Both the position numbers and the translations under genes were made by a program. 50,122 nucleotides of DNA from Rheinheimera sp. (GTDB taxonomy: Bacteria; Pseudomonadota; Gammaproteobacteria; Enterobacterales; Alteromonadaceae), in the NCBI GenBank assembly GCA_003543135.1, contig DPJG01000033.1:1-50122 (forward strand), written 5' to 3'. The notes under the pieces are model-generated. The model worked only from the letters and a program-made list of their open reading frames with translations, had not been told where the DNA came from and ran no database searches. Shown here in pieces: positions 6,616 to 15,826 of the stretch (positions within the stretch are counted from its first letter, which is position 1; each line of letters opens with the position of its first letter).

Positions 6616-8358
6616 ATGGCCGTTGTTCAACCGCACCAGATCACACCCCATCCCTTTTGTTTGCGACAGAAAAAAAACGGTGTTGCTCTGAGTCTGATGG
6701 CACTGGCTCTTGCTGGTTGCAGCAGCACCATGGCGCTGGATCCTGTGATTGGCGACACCGGCCAGCCGTTATCGCAACTGGCGCAAAAAGCCAATGTCAA
6801 AAGTTATGCTCTCGATTTAGAGATATTTCCTGACGAGCAAAAAATTGCAGGTGTGGGGGAAACTGAATTTGTATTGGTCGCGCCCAGCGATCAGGTGGAG
6901 CTCAAACTCGACAGCCGTTTTGACATCAGCAAGATTGAGGTGAACGGTAAAGCAGCGCAATACCAACGTCAGAGTGGGATACTCACTATTTCGCTTGGTG
7001 CAGAGCAGCCCTCAGGCAGCACAGCCAAAGTGGTGGTGTATTACAGCGGCAAACCTCATGTGGCCAAAAATGCCCCCTGGGCCGGTGGTTCGGTCTGGAG
7101 CAAAACCGCCAAAGGCGAGCATTTTATTGCCACTGCAGTGCAGGGGGAAGGTTGTGATTTATTCTGGCCCTGTAAAGACCATTTCAGCGACAAAGCCGAG
7201 CAAATGCAGATAAAGCTGACAGTGCCTAAAGGCTTAAGCGCAGTGACTAACGGCGTACTGCAAAAAATCGATGAGCTGCCCGGCAATAAACAGCGTTTTG
7301 ACTGGTTATTATCGGTGCCGGCCAGCGACTACAATATTGCGCTCAATATTGGCCCTTACAGCCGGATTTCTGAAACTTATCAAAGTATTAACGGTGCCAC
7401 TGTGCCTATCGAGTTCTGGGCACTGACCGAAAATGCCGATAAAGCCAAAACATTGATAAAAGATGATGTGCGTGCTCAGCTGGCTTTTTATGAACGCCGG
7501 CTGGGACCCTATCCCTGGGGTGACCAAAAAATGGGAGTGGTGGAAACGCCGCACCTTGGTATGGAACATCAAACCGTCAACGCTTATGGCAAAGGTTATA
7601 AACGCGACGAATATGGCTTTGACTGGTTGTTGCACCATGAGCTGGCGCATGAGTGGTTTGGTAATCTGATGACCCATGAAAAGCTGAACGACGCCTGGTT
7701 ACACGAAGGTTTTGGCCTTTATATGCAGCCTGCGTATGCGCTGGAAAAACTGGGCAGCGCTGCTTATCACTACCAGATGTATAAGTCTTATCTGGGTTTA
7801 TTAAACTGTGAACCTGTGGTGCGCACTGATGTGGTGACTTCCGATCAGGCTTTTAACCCGGATATTTATGGTAAAGGTGGCTGGGTGCTGCATACACTGC
7901 GTAATCTGATTGGTGAAGAAGCGTTCTGGCAGGCCACCCGCGAGCTGTTGTATGGCACAGCAGATACGGCAAAGCTGCAATACCCGATACAGCCGCGTTA
8001 TCGCAATACCAAAGAATTTATCAGCATAGTCAACCGCATCACAGGCCAGGATTATCAGTGGTTATTTGATGTGTATTTATACGAAGCGGCTTTGCCTGAG
8101 CTAAAACAACAACAGAGCGGCGATGTTGTAACCTTCAGCTGGTTAACCCCAAATAAAAAACCTTTCCCTATGCCGGTTGACATCAGCATCAATGGCCAAA
8201 TCCAGCGGCTGGATTTAAGTCAGGGTGCTGCCACTATTAAAGTCAAAACCACAGACCAGCTGTTGATCGACCCGCAGATGAAGGTGCTGCGCCAGTTGCC
8301 ACTGATTGGGTTATGTGAAGAAAACCGCGCCAGGGTTAAAAATAAAAGGGCAAGTTAA
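6616..8358 (+). CDS. M1-family metallopeptidase, lipoprotein
   Basis: 580 residues. A basic N-region (RQKKN) and hydrophobic stretch lead to a lipobox LALAGC with Cys35, so the mature protein should be a lipoprotein. The M1 domain has HELAHEWFGN (HExxH at 341-345), the third zinc ligand Glu364 in NDAWLHEGFGLYMQ, and GMEH (315-318) where aminopeptidases carry the GAMEN exopeptidase motif. The divergence from GAMEN makes the exact specificity uncertain. It is shorter than E. coli PepN and stops soon after the catalytic domain, like the leukotriene-hydrolase-like small M1 group. AGGAG (6606-6610) precedes the ATG by 5 bp. It likely trims peptides outside the inner membrane, in keeping with the nearby ggt. 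Confidence 0.88.
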   Translation: MAVVQPHQITPHPFCLRQKKNGVALSLMALALAGCSSTMALDPVIGDTGQPLSQLAQKANVKSYALDLEIFPDEQKIAGVGETEFVLVAPSDQVELKLDSRFDISKIEVNGKAAQYQRQSGILTISLGAEQPSGSTAKVVVYYSGKPHVAKNAPWAGGSVWSKTAKGEHFIATAVQGEGCDLFWPCKDHFSDKAEQMQIKLTVPKGLSAVTNGVLQKIDELPGNKQRFDWLLSVPASDYNIALNIGPYSRISETYQSINGATVPIEFWALTENADKAKTLIKDDVRAQLAFYERRLGPYPWGDQKMGVVETPHLGMEHQTVNAYGKGYKRDEYGFDWLLHHELAHEWFGNLMTHEKLNDAWLHEGFGLYMQPAYALEKLGSAAYHYQMYKSYLGLLNCEPVVRTDVVTSDQAFNPDIYGKGGWVLHTLRNLIGEEAFWQATRELLYGTADTAKLQYPIQPRYRNTKEFISIVNRITGQDYQWLFDVYLYEAALPELKQQQSGDVVTFSWLTPNKKPFPMPVDISINGQIQRLDLSQGAATIKVKTTDQLLIDPQMKVLRQLPLIGLCEENRARVKNKRAS

Positions 8359-8403
8359 GCAGGTGTGAGCAGGCCTTCATCCCACAACACAACAGCATGA
8401 GGT

Positions 8404-8429
8404 GCCAACGGGACAAGCCGCCCGTTGGC
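8404..8429. repeat. Perfect 9-bp hairpin between convergent genes
   Basis: GCCAACGGG, an 8-nt loop, CCCGTTGGC. It lies between the stop codons of the M1 peptidase (plus) and the Aer-like gene (minus). No T-run follows on either strand, so it may act as an RNA 3' stabiliser or a weak terminator rather than a classic intrinsic terminator. Confidence 0.5.
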
Positions 8430-8442
8430 GTCAACATTGTTG

Positions 8443-10026
8443 TTAATCGGTTTTTTGTCTGGCCTGCCAGAAGTGGAATGCCAGTTCATGCAGCAGGCTC
8501 GAAAGGCCAGCCACTTCAGTGGCGTTGGCAAGGTTATGCTGGCCATGCTGTACGTTTAAATCGGCACTTTGCCTGATCCGTAGTATGCTCTGACTGATTT
8601 CTTCGCTGGCGCCACGCTGCTGCATGGCGGCTGTAGCAATCTGTGCGTTCATATTGGTAATGGCATTAACCTGATCACCAATATTTTGCAGTGCAGCACT
8701 GGCCTGTACTGCGTTGTGCACACAGTGTTCGGCCTGCTGATAACTTTGTTGCATTACCAGCACCACCTGTTGCACTGAGTTTTGTAGTGCCACTGTAGTT
8801 CGCTGAATGTCCGCTGTGGATTGTTGGGTTCTGGCGGCCAATCCCCGCACCGCTTCAGCCACAACAGCAAAACCCTTGCCTTGCTCACCCGCTCTGGCCG
8901 CTTCTATGGCCGCATTTAATGCCAGTAAATTGGTTTGGGCTGCAACGGTTTCGATCACCGTCAGTACAGCACTGATATCGCAGCTATGTTGCTCCAGCTG
9001 CAACATAATGGTACTGGCCTGACGGATATTCTCAGCCAGCTGCGCTATGGCATTGTTGGTGCTGCTGACCAGTTGCTGGCCTGTGTTTGCCGCCAGATCG
9101 GCCTGGTTGGCTGCCTGAGATGCACTTTCGGCCGAGTGTGCCACCTGCACTATACTGGCCGCCATTTGGGTGACAGCCCCCACTATCTGGTCCGTTTCGG
9201 CCTGTTGGGTATGGCATGCCTGGCGGCCTGACTCCACTTGTTGTAACAGTTCGCCGGCATTATTGCCAAGCTGCTGCGCTGCATCATTGAGTCTGCCGAC
9301 CACAGCGGCAGTTTCCGCCTGTTGCATTTGCATGGCAAAGCCGATCCGGCCACATTCATCGCTTCGTCCCGTATATAAAGGGGTGCAAAGTGGGTTATCC
9401 GCCAGTTTTTTGGCCTGTCGCTCCAGCTGACGTAAAGGTTGCAACTGGCGATAGAGAAAAAAGCCAAGGCCGGCACCTGCACTAAGCAGCAGTGCCGTGC
9501 TGGCTGCATCTTGCCCCAGCACTGCCGCCAGAAAGGCAAAAACCAGCAAATTACTGAGCAATAGCCTCAGCTGCAAAGAGCCTTGCCAGCGCGCTCTGAC
9601 TGACTTTGGCCTGCTGCTTGATGTTTTTACACTGGCATAATGCTGCTCGGCTAAGGCTATTTGTGCCGGCTGGGCTTTAGTTCGCACCGACTGTACTTCG
9701 GCGAGCCGGCCATTTTTATAAATCGGCGTCACAAAGGCGCTGACCCAATAATGATCACCGTTTTTGCAGCGGTTTTTCACCAGCCCCATCCAATTCTGGC
9801 CTTGTTTTAGACTGGCCCACATTTCGGCAAAAGCCTGAGGCGGCATATCAGGATGGCGCACTATATTGTGTGGCTGGCCTATTAACTCAGCTGCAGTAAA
9901 ACCGCTGATCCGGACAAAGTCGTTGTTCACATATTTAATAAAACCATCCGGTGTGGTGGTAGACAAAATAATATCGCCGTCAGCAAGCTCTACCTCACGG
10001 CCTGTGATGGGTTGGTTGATTCTCAT
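8443..10026 (-). CDS. aer: Aer-like PAS chemoreceptor (energy/oxygen taxis)
   Basis: 527 residues. The N-terminal PAS domain (about 10-120) is close to E. coli Aer: [13 protein letters not shown] and KNGDHYWV, with Arg57, His58, Asp60 and Trp79 at the positions that bind FAD in Aer. A hydrophobic hairpin (about 153-170 and 174-192) anchors it without a periplasmic sensor domain, as in Aer. A HAMP-like linker and a long methyl-accepting signalling domain follow, with the tip [18 protein letters not shown]. It should report redox state through bound FAD to CheA/CheW. The start has CAGGGG 5 bp upstream. It begins 36 bp after the GGDEF-EAL gene on the same strand, with no terminator between, so co-transcription is likely. 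Confidence 0.92.
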   Translation of the reverse strand: MRINQPITGREVELADGDIILSTTTPDGFIKYVNNDFVRISGFTAAELIGQPHNIVRHPDMPPQAFAEMWASLKQGQNWMGLVKNRCKNGDHYWVSAFVTPIYKNGRLAEVQSVRTKAQPAQIALAEQHYASVKTSSSRPKSVRARWQGSLQLRLLLSNLLVFAFLAAVLGQDAASTALLLSAGAGLGFFLYRQLQPLRQLERQAKKLADNPLCTPLYTGRSDECGRIGFAMQMQQAETAAVVGRLNDAAQQLGNNAGELLQQVESGRQACHTQQAETDQIVGAVTQMAASIVQVAHSAESASQAANQADLAANTGQQLVSSTNNAIAQLAENIRQASTIMLQLEQHSCDISAVLTVIETVAAQTNLLALNAAIEAARAGEQGKGFAVVAEAVRGLAARTQQSTADIQRTTVALQNSVQQVVLVMQQSYQQAEHCVHNAVQASAALQNIGDQVNAITNMNAQIATAAMQQRGASEEISQSILRIRQSADLNVQHGQHNLANATEVAGLSSLLHELAFHFWQARQKTD

Positions 10027-10062
10027 GGAGACCCCTGGTTATTGTTGTTTTAAATGAGAGGC

Positions 10063-12207
10063 TTATTGCTTGTCTGCTAAAAGTGCGGCCAGGGCTGAGT
10101 GTGGCAGGCTGTGGTTCAGCTGCTGAATGCTGCTGGCATCAAAGCCGCTGACAAACTGACAAAAATCACGCCACGCCAGCGCCGGAGCAAAATAAAATCC
10201 CTGCACTTCGTCACATTGCAGTGTTTTTAAGATGTGCAGCTGGCTCCTGGTTTCCACACCTTCTGCCAGCACCCTGATGCCAAGCTGGTGTGCCAAATCA
10301 ATAATGGCTTTAACCACTATGATGTTGTTCAGATTCTGTGGGTCCAGTTCTGCGATAAAACTGCGGTCCAGTTTGATGGTGTCAACCGACAGAGAACGCA
10401 GGTAATTGAGCGAGCAAAAACCAGTGCCAAAATCATCAATCGACACTTTGATGCCTTGCTGACGTAACTGGTTAATACAGTCTTTGGCCTGGCCAAAGTT
10501 TTCTATCAGGCAAGATTCGGTAATTTCAATTTCACAAAGTTGTGGTGACAACCCCCTGTGATGCAGTAAAGCGAGAAAATCCCGGCCAAATTGGGGGTCT
10601 AACAATTGTTGGGCTGACACATTAAATGCCAGTGTGATGGGCACTGTGATGCCCTGCTGTTGCAGGCAGAGTGCACTTTGGCTTAATAAAGAATCGGATA
10701 ACTTGTGGATCAGCCGTTGTTGTTCGGCCACCGGAATAAACTTATCCGGGGCAACATAATCGCCGTTTTGGCGGCACCAGCGCGCCAGGATCTCAGCGCC
10801 GCTAATAGTACCGTGCTGCAGCGCAATTTTGGGTTGAAACTTCGGCACAATAGCGCCCTGGCTGATGGCTTCGGCCAGATGCAGTTCGATATCACTTTGC
10901 TCAAAAAATTGTGCCCCCACCTCGGCACAATAAAAACGCACATGGCTGCCGCCACTTTTTTTGGCGTGGTACATGGCGATATCTGCTTTGGCGATCAGGC
11001 TTTTACAGTCAGTGCCGTCTGTTGGATACAGACTGACACCAATGCTCAGATTGACATGCTGGCTGCTATCTTCCAGCGCAAAGGGTTCACGCAGAACCTC
11101 AAGAATACGGTTGATCCGAAGTTCAACCTCAGACAGCGTACAAGATGCACTGAAGATCAGTAAAAACTCGTCGCCGCTCATCCGTCCGAGAAAATCATCC
11201 TGGTCAAGCAAAGCGGCAATACGGGCTGTGACGGCTTTGATCAGCAGATCACCAAACAAATGACCTTTGGTGTCGTTAATGGCTTTAAAATTATCAATAT
11301 CAATAAAAGCCAATGCCAGATGTTGCCCGCCAGCTTGCTGGTTTAAGGTTGAAACTTTGCGTTCCAGTGTTTCCAGCAACAAAGCTCTGTTGGGTAAACC
11401 AGTGAGCGTGTCGTAATAAGCCAGTTTTTCCAGCTCTTGTTTATGCTGAATTTTTTCCGTCACATCAGAAAACAAAGCCAGATAATTCATTACATGGCCG
11501 TCCGGACCTGCCACAGCACAAATTTTCAGATCTTTGGGAAACAAATGCCCTTGCCGGTGTTTATCCCAGATTTCGCCTTCCCAGCAACCTGTTTGCAGTA
11601 ATTGTTGCCACAGGCAGGCATAAAACTGTTGGTCGTGTACTCCGGAGCGCATAAAACCGGCAGGTTTCCCCAGGGTTTCAGTGCGCGCGTAACCTGTGAT
11701 CTGGCAAAAAGCCGGATTCACATCGAGGATCAGATTATTGCTGTCGGTAATCATCAGGGCGTCATGACTTTTGCTGAACATCAGCCGGCCCATGGCGGCA
11801 TCCAGCATATGACGTGTTTGTGCTGTGAGATCCTGGACAACAGCCTGCACCCTGGCGCTCTCTGTTGTATCCTCTGCCGTCAGTGTGACAAGGGCATAAA
11901 ACAAGTCACCGTTCAAGCGCTGATGTAACCAATAAAACTGATGCCGGCCCTGCGCTCTGGCTTTTGCCAGCATCAGTTTGGCTTTCTCATACGAAGTTCT
12001 GCCACAAGGCTGGGTTGCAGGCGACAACTGGGCCGGATGTTGCGGCTTTGTCAGTTGTTGGCCACTGGCCTGAAACAATTGTCTGGCGGCGTCGTTAAAT
12101 GCCGTGATCTGATCATCACAAAGCAGCAGCACAGCTTCATGCTCAGTTGCATCAAACGGGTCGGGGGCAGGCATCCTTAAGGTGTTGCCATCTGCATAAC
12201 TTTTCAT
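10063..12207 (-). CDS. PAS-PAS-GGDEF-EAL c-di-GMP enzyme
   Basis: 714 residues from the chosen ATG at 12207 (GAGAG upstream). An open frame continues 80 codons further, but that part is low in domain character and would contain the FNR-type box, so I reject it. Order: a degenerate PAS (about 20-130), a second PAS (about 146-255, DALMITDSNNLILDVNPAFCQITGY), GGDEF (about 260-425) and EAL (about 445-700). The cyclase motif is SGDEF (344-348), a variant that can still be active; no RxxD inhibitory site is evident. The phosphodiesterase signature is EIL rather than EAL (472-474), while DDFGTGF (591-597) and KLDRSFI are intact. It is cytoplasmic and probably makes or breaks c-di-GMP in response to a PAS-sensed signal. 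It lies upstream of the Aer-like gene in the same operon. Confidence 0.9.
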   Translation of the reverse strand: MKSYADGNTLRMPAPDPFDATEHEAVLLLCDDQITAFNDAARQLFQASGQQLTKPQHPAQLSPATQPCGRTSYEKAKLMLAKARAQGRHQFYWLHQRLNGDLFYALVTLTAEDTTESARVQAVVQDLTAQTRHMLDAAMGRLMFSKSHDALMITDSNNLILDVNPAFCQITGYARTETLGKPAGFMRSGVHDQQFYACLWQQLLQTGCWEGEIWDKHRQGHLFPKDLKICAVAGPDGHVMNYLALFSDVTEKIQHKQELEKLAYYDTLTGLPNRALLLETLERKVSTLNQQAGGQHLALAFIDIDNFKAINDTKGHLFGDLLIKAVTARIAALLDQDDFLGRMSGDEFLLIFSASCTLSEVELRINRILEVLREPFALEDSSQHVNLSIGVSLYPTDGTDCKSLIAKADIAMYHAKKSGGSHVRFYCAEVGAQFFEQSDIELHLAEAISQGAIVPKFQPKIALQHGTISGAEILARWCRQNGDYVAPDKFIPVAEQQRLIHKLSDSLLSQSALCLQQQGITVPITLAFNVSAQQLLDPQFGRDFLALLHHRGLSPQLCEIEITESCLIENFGQAKDCINQLRQQGIKVSIDDFGTGFCSLNYLRSLSVDTIKLDRSFIAELDPQNLNNIIVVKAIIDLAHQLGIRVLAEGVETRSQLHILKTLQCDEVQGFYFAPALAWRDFCQFVSGFDASSIQQLNHSLPHSALAALLADKQ

Positions 12208-12342
12208 AAGCGCTCTCTGGTTATTTCTATTTTTAACGGCAGATGTAAGTGCAGTGCTGACAACAACCAAACCTGAGGTGGTATCGCCGTAACTGCTATG
12301 GCAATAGCGCGTTATTCTGCTGGGTACAACCAAAGTGGGGTC

Positions 12343-12356
12343 TTGATGCAGATCAA
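12343..12356. promoter_or_regulatory. Perfect FNR/ANR-type binding site
   Basis: TTGATgcagATCAA matches the FNR consensus TTGAT-N4-ATCAA at all ten fixed bases. On the minus strand a -10-like CAGAAT (12314-12319) would put the site centre near -42, the class II activator position, for the GGDEF-EAL/Aer operon. It is also 225 bp upstream of the plus-strand gene at 12581. The rest of the 12208-12580 gap shows no gene. Confidence 0.65.
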
Positions 12357-12580
12357 CAAAGCGCCGGAAACTGCTTAAATAACAACCTGTTTGCTGTTGT
12401 TGTTCGACCTGATGTTGTGACAGCTCTGCTGGGGATTGGCCAGTCATACGGCAAGGTTTTATTGTTGTTTTTCCTCCTGTTATTGGCGTTTTTCCGCTGC
12501 TGTTTGCTTTTGTCTGCGCTTTAGTTGTGCCTTTTTGTAGGCTCTGCTGCAGATAAACCCAACAACAAACGGAGCTTTTA

Positions 12581-13303
12581 ATGACATCAACTTATCTGCA
12601 AACCACCATTAATCTGGTGCTCGGCTGTGCTGTGGTGGCGCTTGCAGTGCAAACCCAAATTCTGCAAAAAGACCAAATCAGTGTGCGTGAGCTGAATGTC
12701 GAGCGGCTGAATGTAATGGAACCCACCGGTCATCCACGCTTGGTGCTGGCCAACACGGCCCATGCCCCTAAAGCCATTAAACAAGGCAAAGTGGTGTTTG
12801 ACCCGGGTCAGCGCCCCGGCATGATTTTTTATAACGACGAAGGCACCGAAAACGGCGGTCTGATTTTCCGCGGTAAAAAAGTCGGCGATAAAATTGAACA
12901 TGGCCTGCATCTGTCGTTTGACCGTTACAACCAGGATCAGGTGGTGGCGCTGCAGCATATTGAACAGGACGGCATGCTGATCGCAGGTTTAAATATAGTC
13001 GACCGGCCACAACTGGATTTTGATGTTTATATGCAGCTGGCGCTGGCGGCAGAAAAAGGCGAGAAGGCCGCTATTGCGAAGCTGGAAGCGCTGGATGTGA
13101 GCAAAGATGGTTCTGTACATGGCGCGCGCCGCGCTTTTTATGGCACCCTGAACAATAAAGCCATGTTGCAACTCAATGATCCATCAGGTAAAAAACGGAT
13201 TGAGATGGCAGTCAATGCCAAAGGCGAACCTCAGCTGGTGTTTTATGATGCCAAAGGCCAAGAGATGTTACGTTTACCTGAGCAGAAGGAACTGAAACCA
13301 TGA
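12581..13303 (+). CDS. Unknown membrane-anchored protein, first gene of a LytS/LytTR operon
   Basis: 240 residues. One N-terminal membrane segment (about 8-27, TINLVLGCAVVALAVQTQ) is followed by a soluble domain beginning ISVRELNVERLNVMEPTGHPRLVLAN. The soluble part is rich in short strand-turn motifs of the type D-x-x-G-x-x-x-L/M (FYNDEGTENGGLIF, LNDPSGKKRIEMAVN, YDAKGQEMLRL), which suggests a repetitive beta structure. I know of similar unnamed proteins beside sensor kinases but no function. Its stop overlaps the kinase start (ATGA at 13300-13303), so the two are translationally coupled; a role as accessory sensor or stability partner is inference. Confidence 0.7.
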   Translation: MTSTYLQTTINLVLGCAVVALAVQTQILQKDQISVRELNVERLNVMEPTGHPRLVLANTAHAPKAIKQGKVVFDPGQRPGMIFYNDEGTENGGLIFRGKKVGDKIEHGLHLSFDRYNQDQVVALQHIEQDGMLIAGLNIVDRPQLDFDVYMQLALAAEKGEKAAIAKLEALDVSKDGSVHGARRAFYGTLNNKAMLQLNDPSGKKRIEMAVNAKGEPQLVFYDAKGQEMLRLPEQKELKP

Positions 13304-14346
13304 CCATGGCCGTATCTGCGCCAGTACAGCCAGTAGCACCGCTCTGGCTGCGGTTGGGCAAACCTGTTGTAGGCATGCTGCTGTTTGCCCATTTGTTCTG
13401 GTTATATGTGGCGCTGTTGCAAACAGCGCCCGGTGATGCGCTGCATTATTATTTTGACGCGCCCATCTGGCTAACGCTGCAGGGGCTGCTGGCGCTGGCG
13501 CTGACCCGCTTGTTGCAGCGGCGTTTGCCAAAAAGGCCAAATCAAAGTGTGCACTACCTGCAAACTTTATTGCTGGGCATGCTGCTGTTTGTTGGCCTGA
13601 TGACGCTGCTGCAGCAAGGTTTAGAGCAGTTACAGGGCTACTCTTTTTCCGCAACTTTGCTTTTGAAAAACATGCTGATGTACGCGCTGTTGCAGTTATT
13701 GGTTGGCGGTTTTGTGTTGTTATTACAGGCACTTAAAGAGCAGCGCCAGCAGGCGGAACAGTTACTGATAGCCGAAAAAAACGCGGCTGAGCAACAACTG
13801 CAGCTGCTGCAGCAACAATTAGACCCCCATTTTTTGTTTAATAACCTCAATGTGTTGTCGGCGCTTATTCATAAAAACCCCGATGACGCTGAAGACTTTT
13901 TAGCAAAATTTACCGCCATTTACCGTTATCAGTTGCAGCTGCAGGCCACGCCGCTGGTAACGCTGGCACAGGAGCTGGCTTTTGCAAAAGATTATCTGGC
14001 GCTGTTAAATCAGCGATTTGCGAACAGTTATTTGCTGGAGATTGAGCCTGGAAGCATCAGCCCTGACCAACAACTGGTATTGGCAGGCGCATTGCAGCTG
14101 GCACTGGAGAATGTGGTGAAACACAACGAAGCAAGCCCTGCAGAACCGCTGCACATTCAGATCCGCGCTGAGGGCGACTTGTTAACTGTCCGCAACACAT
14201 TAAGGCCAAAGTTATACGCACCTGAATCCACCGGGTTGGGGCTGAAAAACTTACAACAACGGGCCCTGGTGTTATTTAAACGTGATATTCAGGTCACACA
14301 ACAACAAGGTGAGTTTTGTCTGGTATTACCGCTGAGTGCTTTATAA
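13300..14346 (+). CDS. LytS-type sensor histidine kinase (His_kinase PF06580 class)
   Basis: 348 residues. There are four likely membrane segments (about 22-42, 57-72, 86-105 and 120-143) with little outside the membrane. A coiled-coil linker rich in Gln and Glu (about 145-172) leads to the phosphoacceptor box LDPHFLFNNLNVLSALI with His177. The ATPase part has LQLALENVVKHNEA (N box) and STGLGLKNLQQRA (G box). This is the His_kinase class that pairs with LytTR regulators, and one follows 48 bp downstream. The ligand is unknown; the compact membrane domain suggests sensing within or at the membrane. Confidence 0.88.
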   Translation: MTMAVSAPVQPVAPLWLRLGKPVVGMLLFAHLFWLYVALLQTAPGDALHYYFDAPIWLTLQGLLALALTRLLQRRLPKRPNQSVHYLQTLLLGMLLFVGLMTLLQQGLEQLQGYSFSATLLLKNMLMYALLQLLVGGFVLLLQALKEQRQQAEQLLIAEKNAAEQQLQLLQQQLDPHFLFNNLNVLSALIHKNPDDAEDFLAKFTAIYRYQLQLQATPLVTLAQELAFAKDYLALLNQRFANSYLLEIEPGSISPDQQLVLAGALQLALENVVKHNEASPAEPLHIQIRAEGDLLTVRNTLRPKLYAPESTGLGLKNLQQRALVLFKRDIQVTQQQGEFCLVLPLSAL

Positions 14347-14394
14347 ACAAAGACACAATGGCACTGGTAAACCACAGTATAAAGCGCTGATAAG

Positions 14395-15210
14395 GTGAAG
14401 GTTTTGCAAAAAGAATTGCTGAAAGTATTGCTGATAGAAGATGAACCTCTTGCCGCCGAAAAGCTGGCCGGTTTTATTCAAAGGTACCAGCCAGCGGCTG
14501 AAATAGTGGCGGTACTCACCTCAGTGGCCGAAGTGCTGGCCTTTTTTGAGCAGGACGAGCTGCCGCTGTTACAGCTGATTTTTGCCGATATTGAACTTCG
14601 GGACGGCGCGGTATTTAAAGCTTTGGCGCAGCTCGATTTGCCTTGCCCTGTTATTTTTACCACTTCTTATGACAGTTATGGCGTGCAGGCATTTTCTCAT
14701 CAGGCCGTGGGTTATTTACTGAAACCTTTTACTTATAAAGTGTTTAGCGACACGATGGAAAAACTGACGCAGCTAAAAAATAAGTTGCTGGCGCAGGCGG
14801 ACATAGCACCAGCGTCTGCGGCAACAACACTGGCTGCAGCACAGTCAGTACCAACAACACCCCAGCCCGGTTATCGTCAGCGGTTTTTATTAAAGCAGGG
14901 CCAGGGCTTGCAGTTACTGGAAGCGGCCAATATCAGTTGTATCCGCGCTGTAAAAGGTATTTTGCTGGCGCAGGATGAAAAGGGCCAAAGCCTGATGCTC
15001 AGTGAAAACAACGTGCAGCAGCTGGCCGAAAGTTTAGATCCAAGCCGGTTTTTTCAGCTCAATCGCAGCGACATTATCCAGATTAACTTTATTGAACGGC
15101 TGGAACCTTATGGCAAAGAAAATCTGGCGGTGTATCTGCGCGGCCAGACCGAGCCTTTATTAAGCAGCAAAACCCGCACAGCGTTACTTCGTAAATGGCT
15201 GAATAGCTGA
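14395..15210 (+). CDS. LytTR-family response regulator
   Basis: 271 residues from GTG 14395. The receiver domain has the acidic pair in LLIEDEP, the phosphoacceptor Asp65 in FADIELRDG, and the conserved Lys110 in GYLLKPF. An Ala/Thr/Pro-rich linker (about 128-155) leads to a LytTR DNA-binding domain (about 165-268: RFLLKQGQGLQLLEAANISCIRA, ENNVQQLAESLDPSRFFQLNRSDIIQI). The start is uncertain: the GTG has a weak binding site, and TTG at 14404 after AAGGTGAAGG is a fair alternative. It forms a pair with the upstream kinase. The next gene is rnpB, with its own promoter. Confidence 0.88.
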   Translation: MKVLQKELLKVLLIEDEPLAAEKLAGFIQRYQPAAEIVAVLTSVAEVLAFFEQDELPLLQLIFADIELRDGAVFKALAQLDLPCPVIFTTSYDSYGVQAFSHQAVGYLLKPFTYKVFSDTMEKLTQLKNKLLAQADIAPASAATTLAAAQSVPTTPQPGYRQRFLLKQGQGLQLLEAANISCIRAVKGILLAQDEKGQSLMLSENNVQQLAESLDPSRFFQLNRSDIIQINFIERLEPYGKENLAVYLRGQTEPLLSSKTRTALLRKWLNS

Positions 15211-15270
15211 ACAAAAAGCCCGGCAGTTGCAGGCAGGAAAGCTTTTACTGGCCTGAAACCCGAATTGGCG

Positions 15271-15276
15271 TATAAT
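15271..15276 (+). promoter_or_regulatory. -10 box of the rnpB promoter
   Basis: A perfect TATAAT followed by GCGCGCC, ten bases before the first base of the P1 helix. The GC-rich discriminator is typical of stable-RNA promoters. No good -35 is seen at 16-18 bp (CTGGCC at 15248-15253). Confidence 0.7.
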
Positions 15277-15285
15277 GCGCGCCGT

Positions 15286-15663
<378 letters not shown>

Positions 15664-15671
15664 TCATTTAG

Positions 15672-15700
15672 CAGGCAGCAGGTAAATTATCTGCTGCCTG
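15672..15700 (+). repeat. Hairpin just after rnpB
   Basis: CAGGCAGCAG, a 9-nt loop, CTGCTGCCTG: a perfect 10-bp stem with no T-run, 9 bp beyond the mature RNA. Probably part of the precursor 3' trailer and a possible processing signal. Confidence 0.6.
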
Positions 15701-15710
15701 GATTTAATAA

Positions 15711-15742
15711 AAAAACCGGCATCCAAAGATGCCGGTTTTTTT
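15711..15742. terminator. Strong bidirectional intrinsic terminator
   Basis: AAAAACCGGCATC-CAAA-GATGCCGGTTTTTTT. It ends rnpB on the plus strand and, read the other way, the subtilase gene on the minus strand (its stop is at 15827). Confidence 0.92.
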
Positions 15743-15826
15743 ATGCCCTGCAAACTGGGCCGGTTCTGAACTGGCAGGAACAACTTGTTGTCTGAACCTG
15801 CCGATTTTAGCTGTTAAAACAGGGTA

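Noticed and set aside
12208-12447. 80-codon N-terminal extension of the GGDEF-EAL protein
   Set aside because: No domain character, and it would place the perfect FNR-type box inside the coding region. ATG 12207 is the better start.
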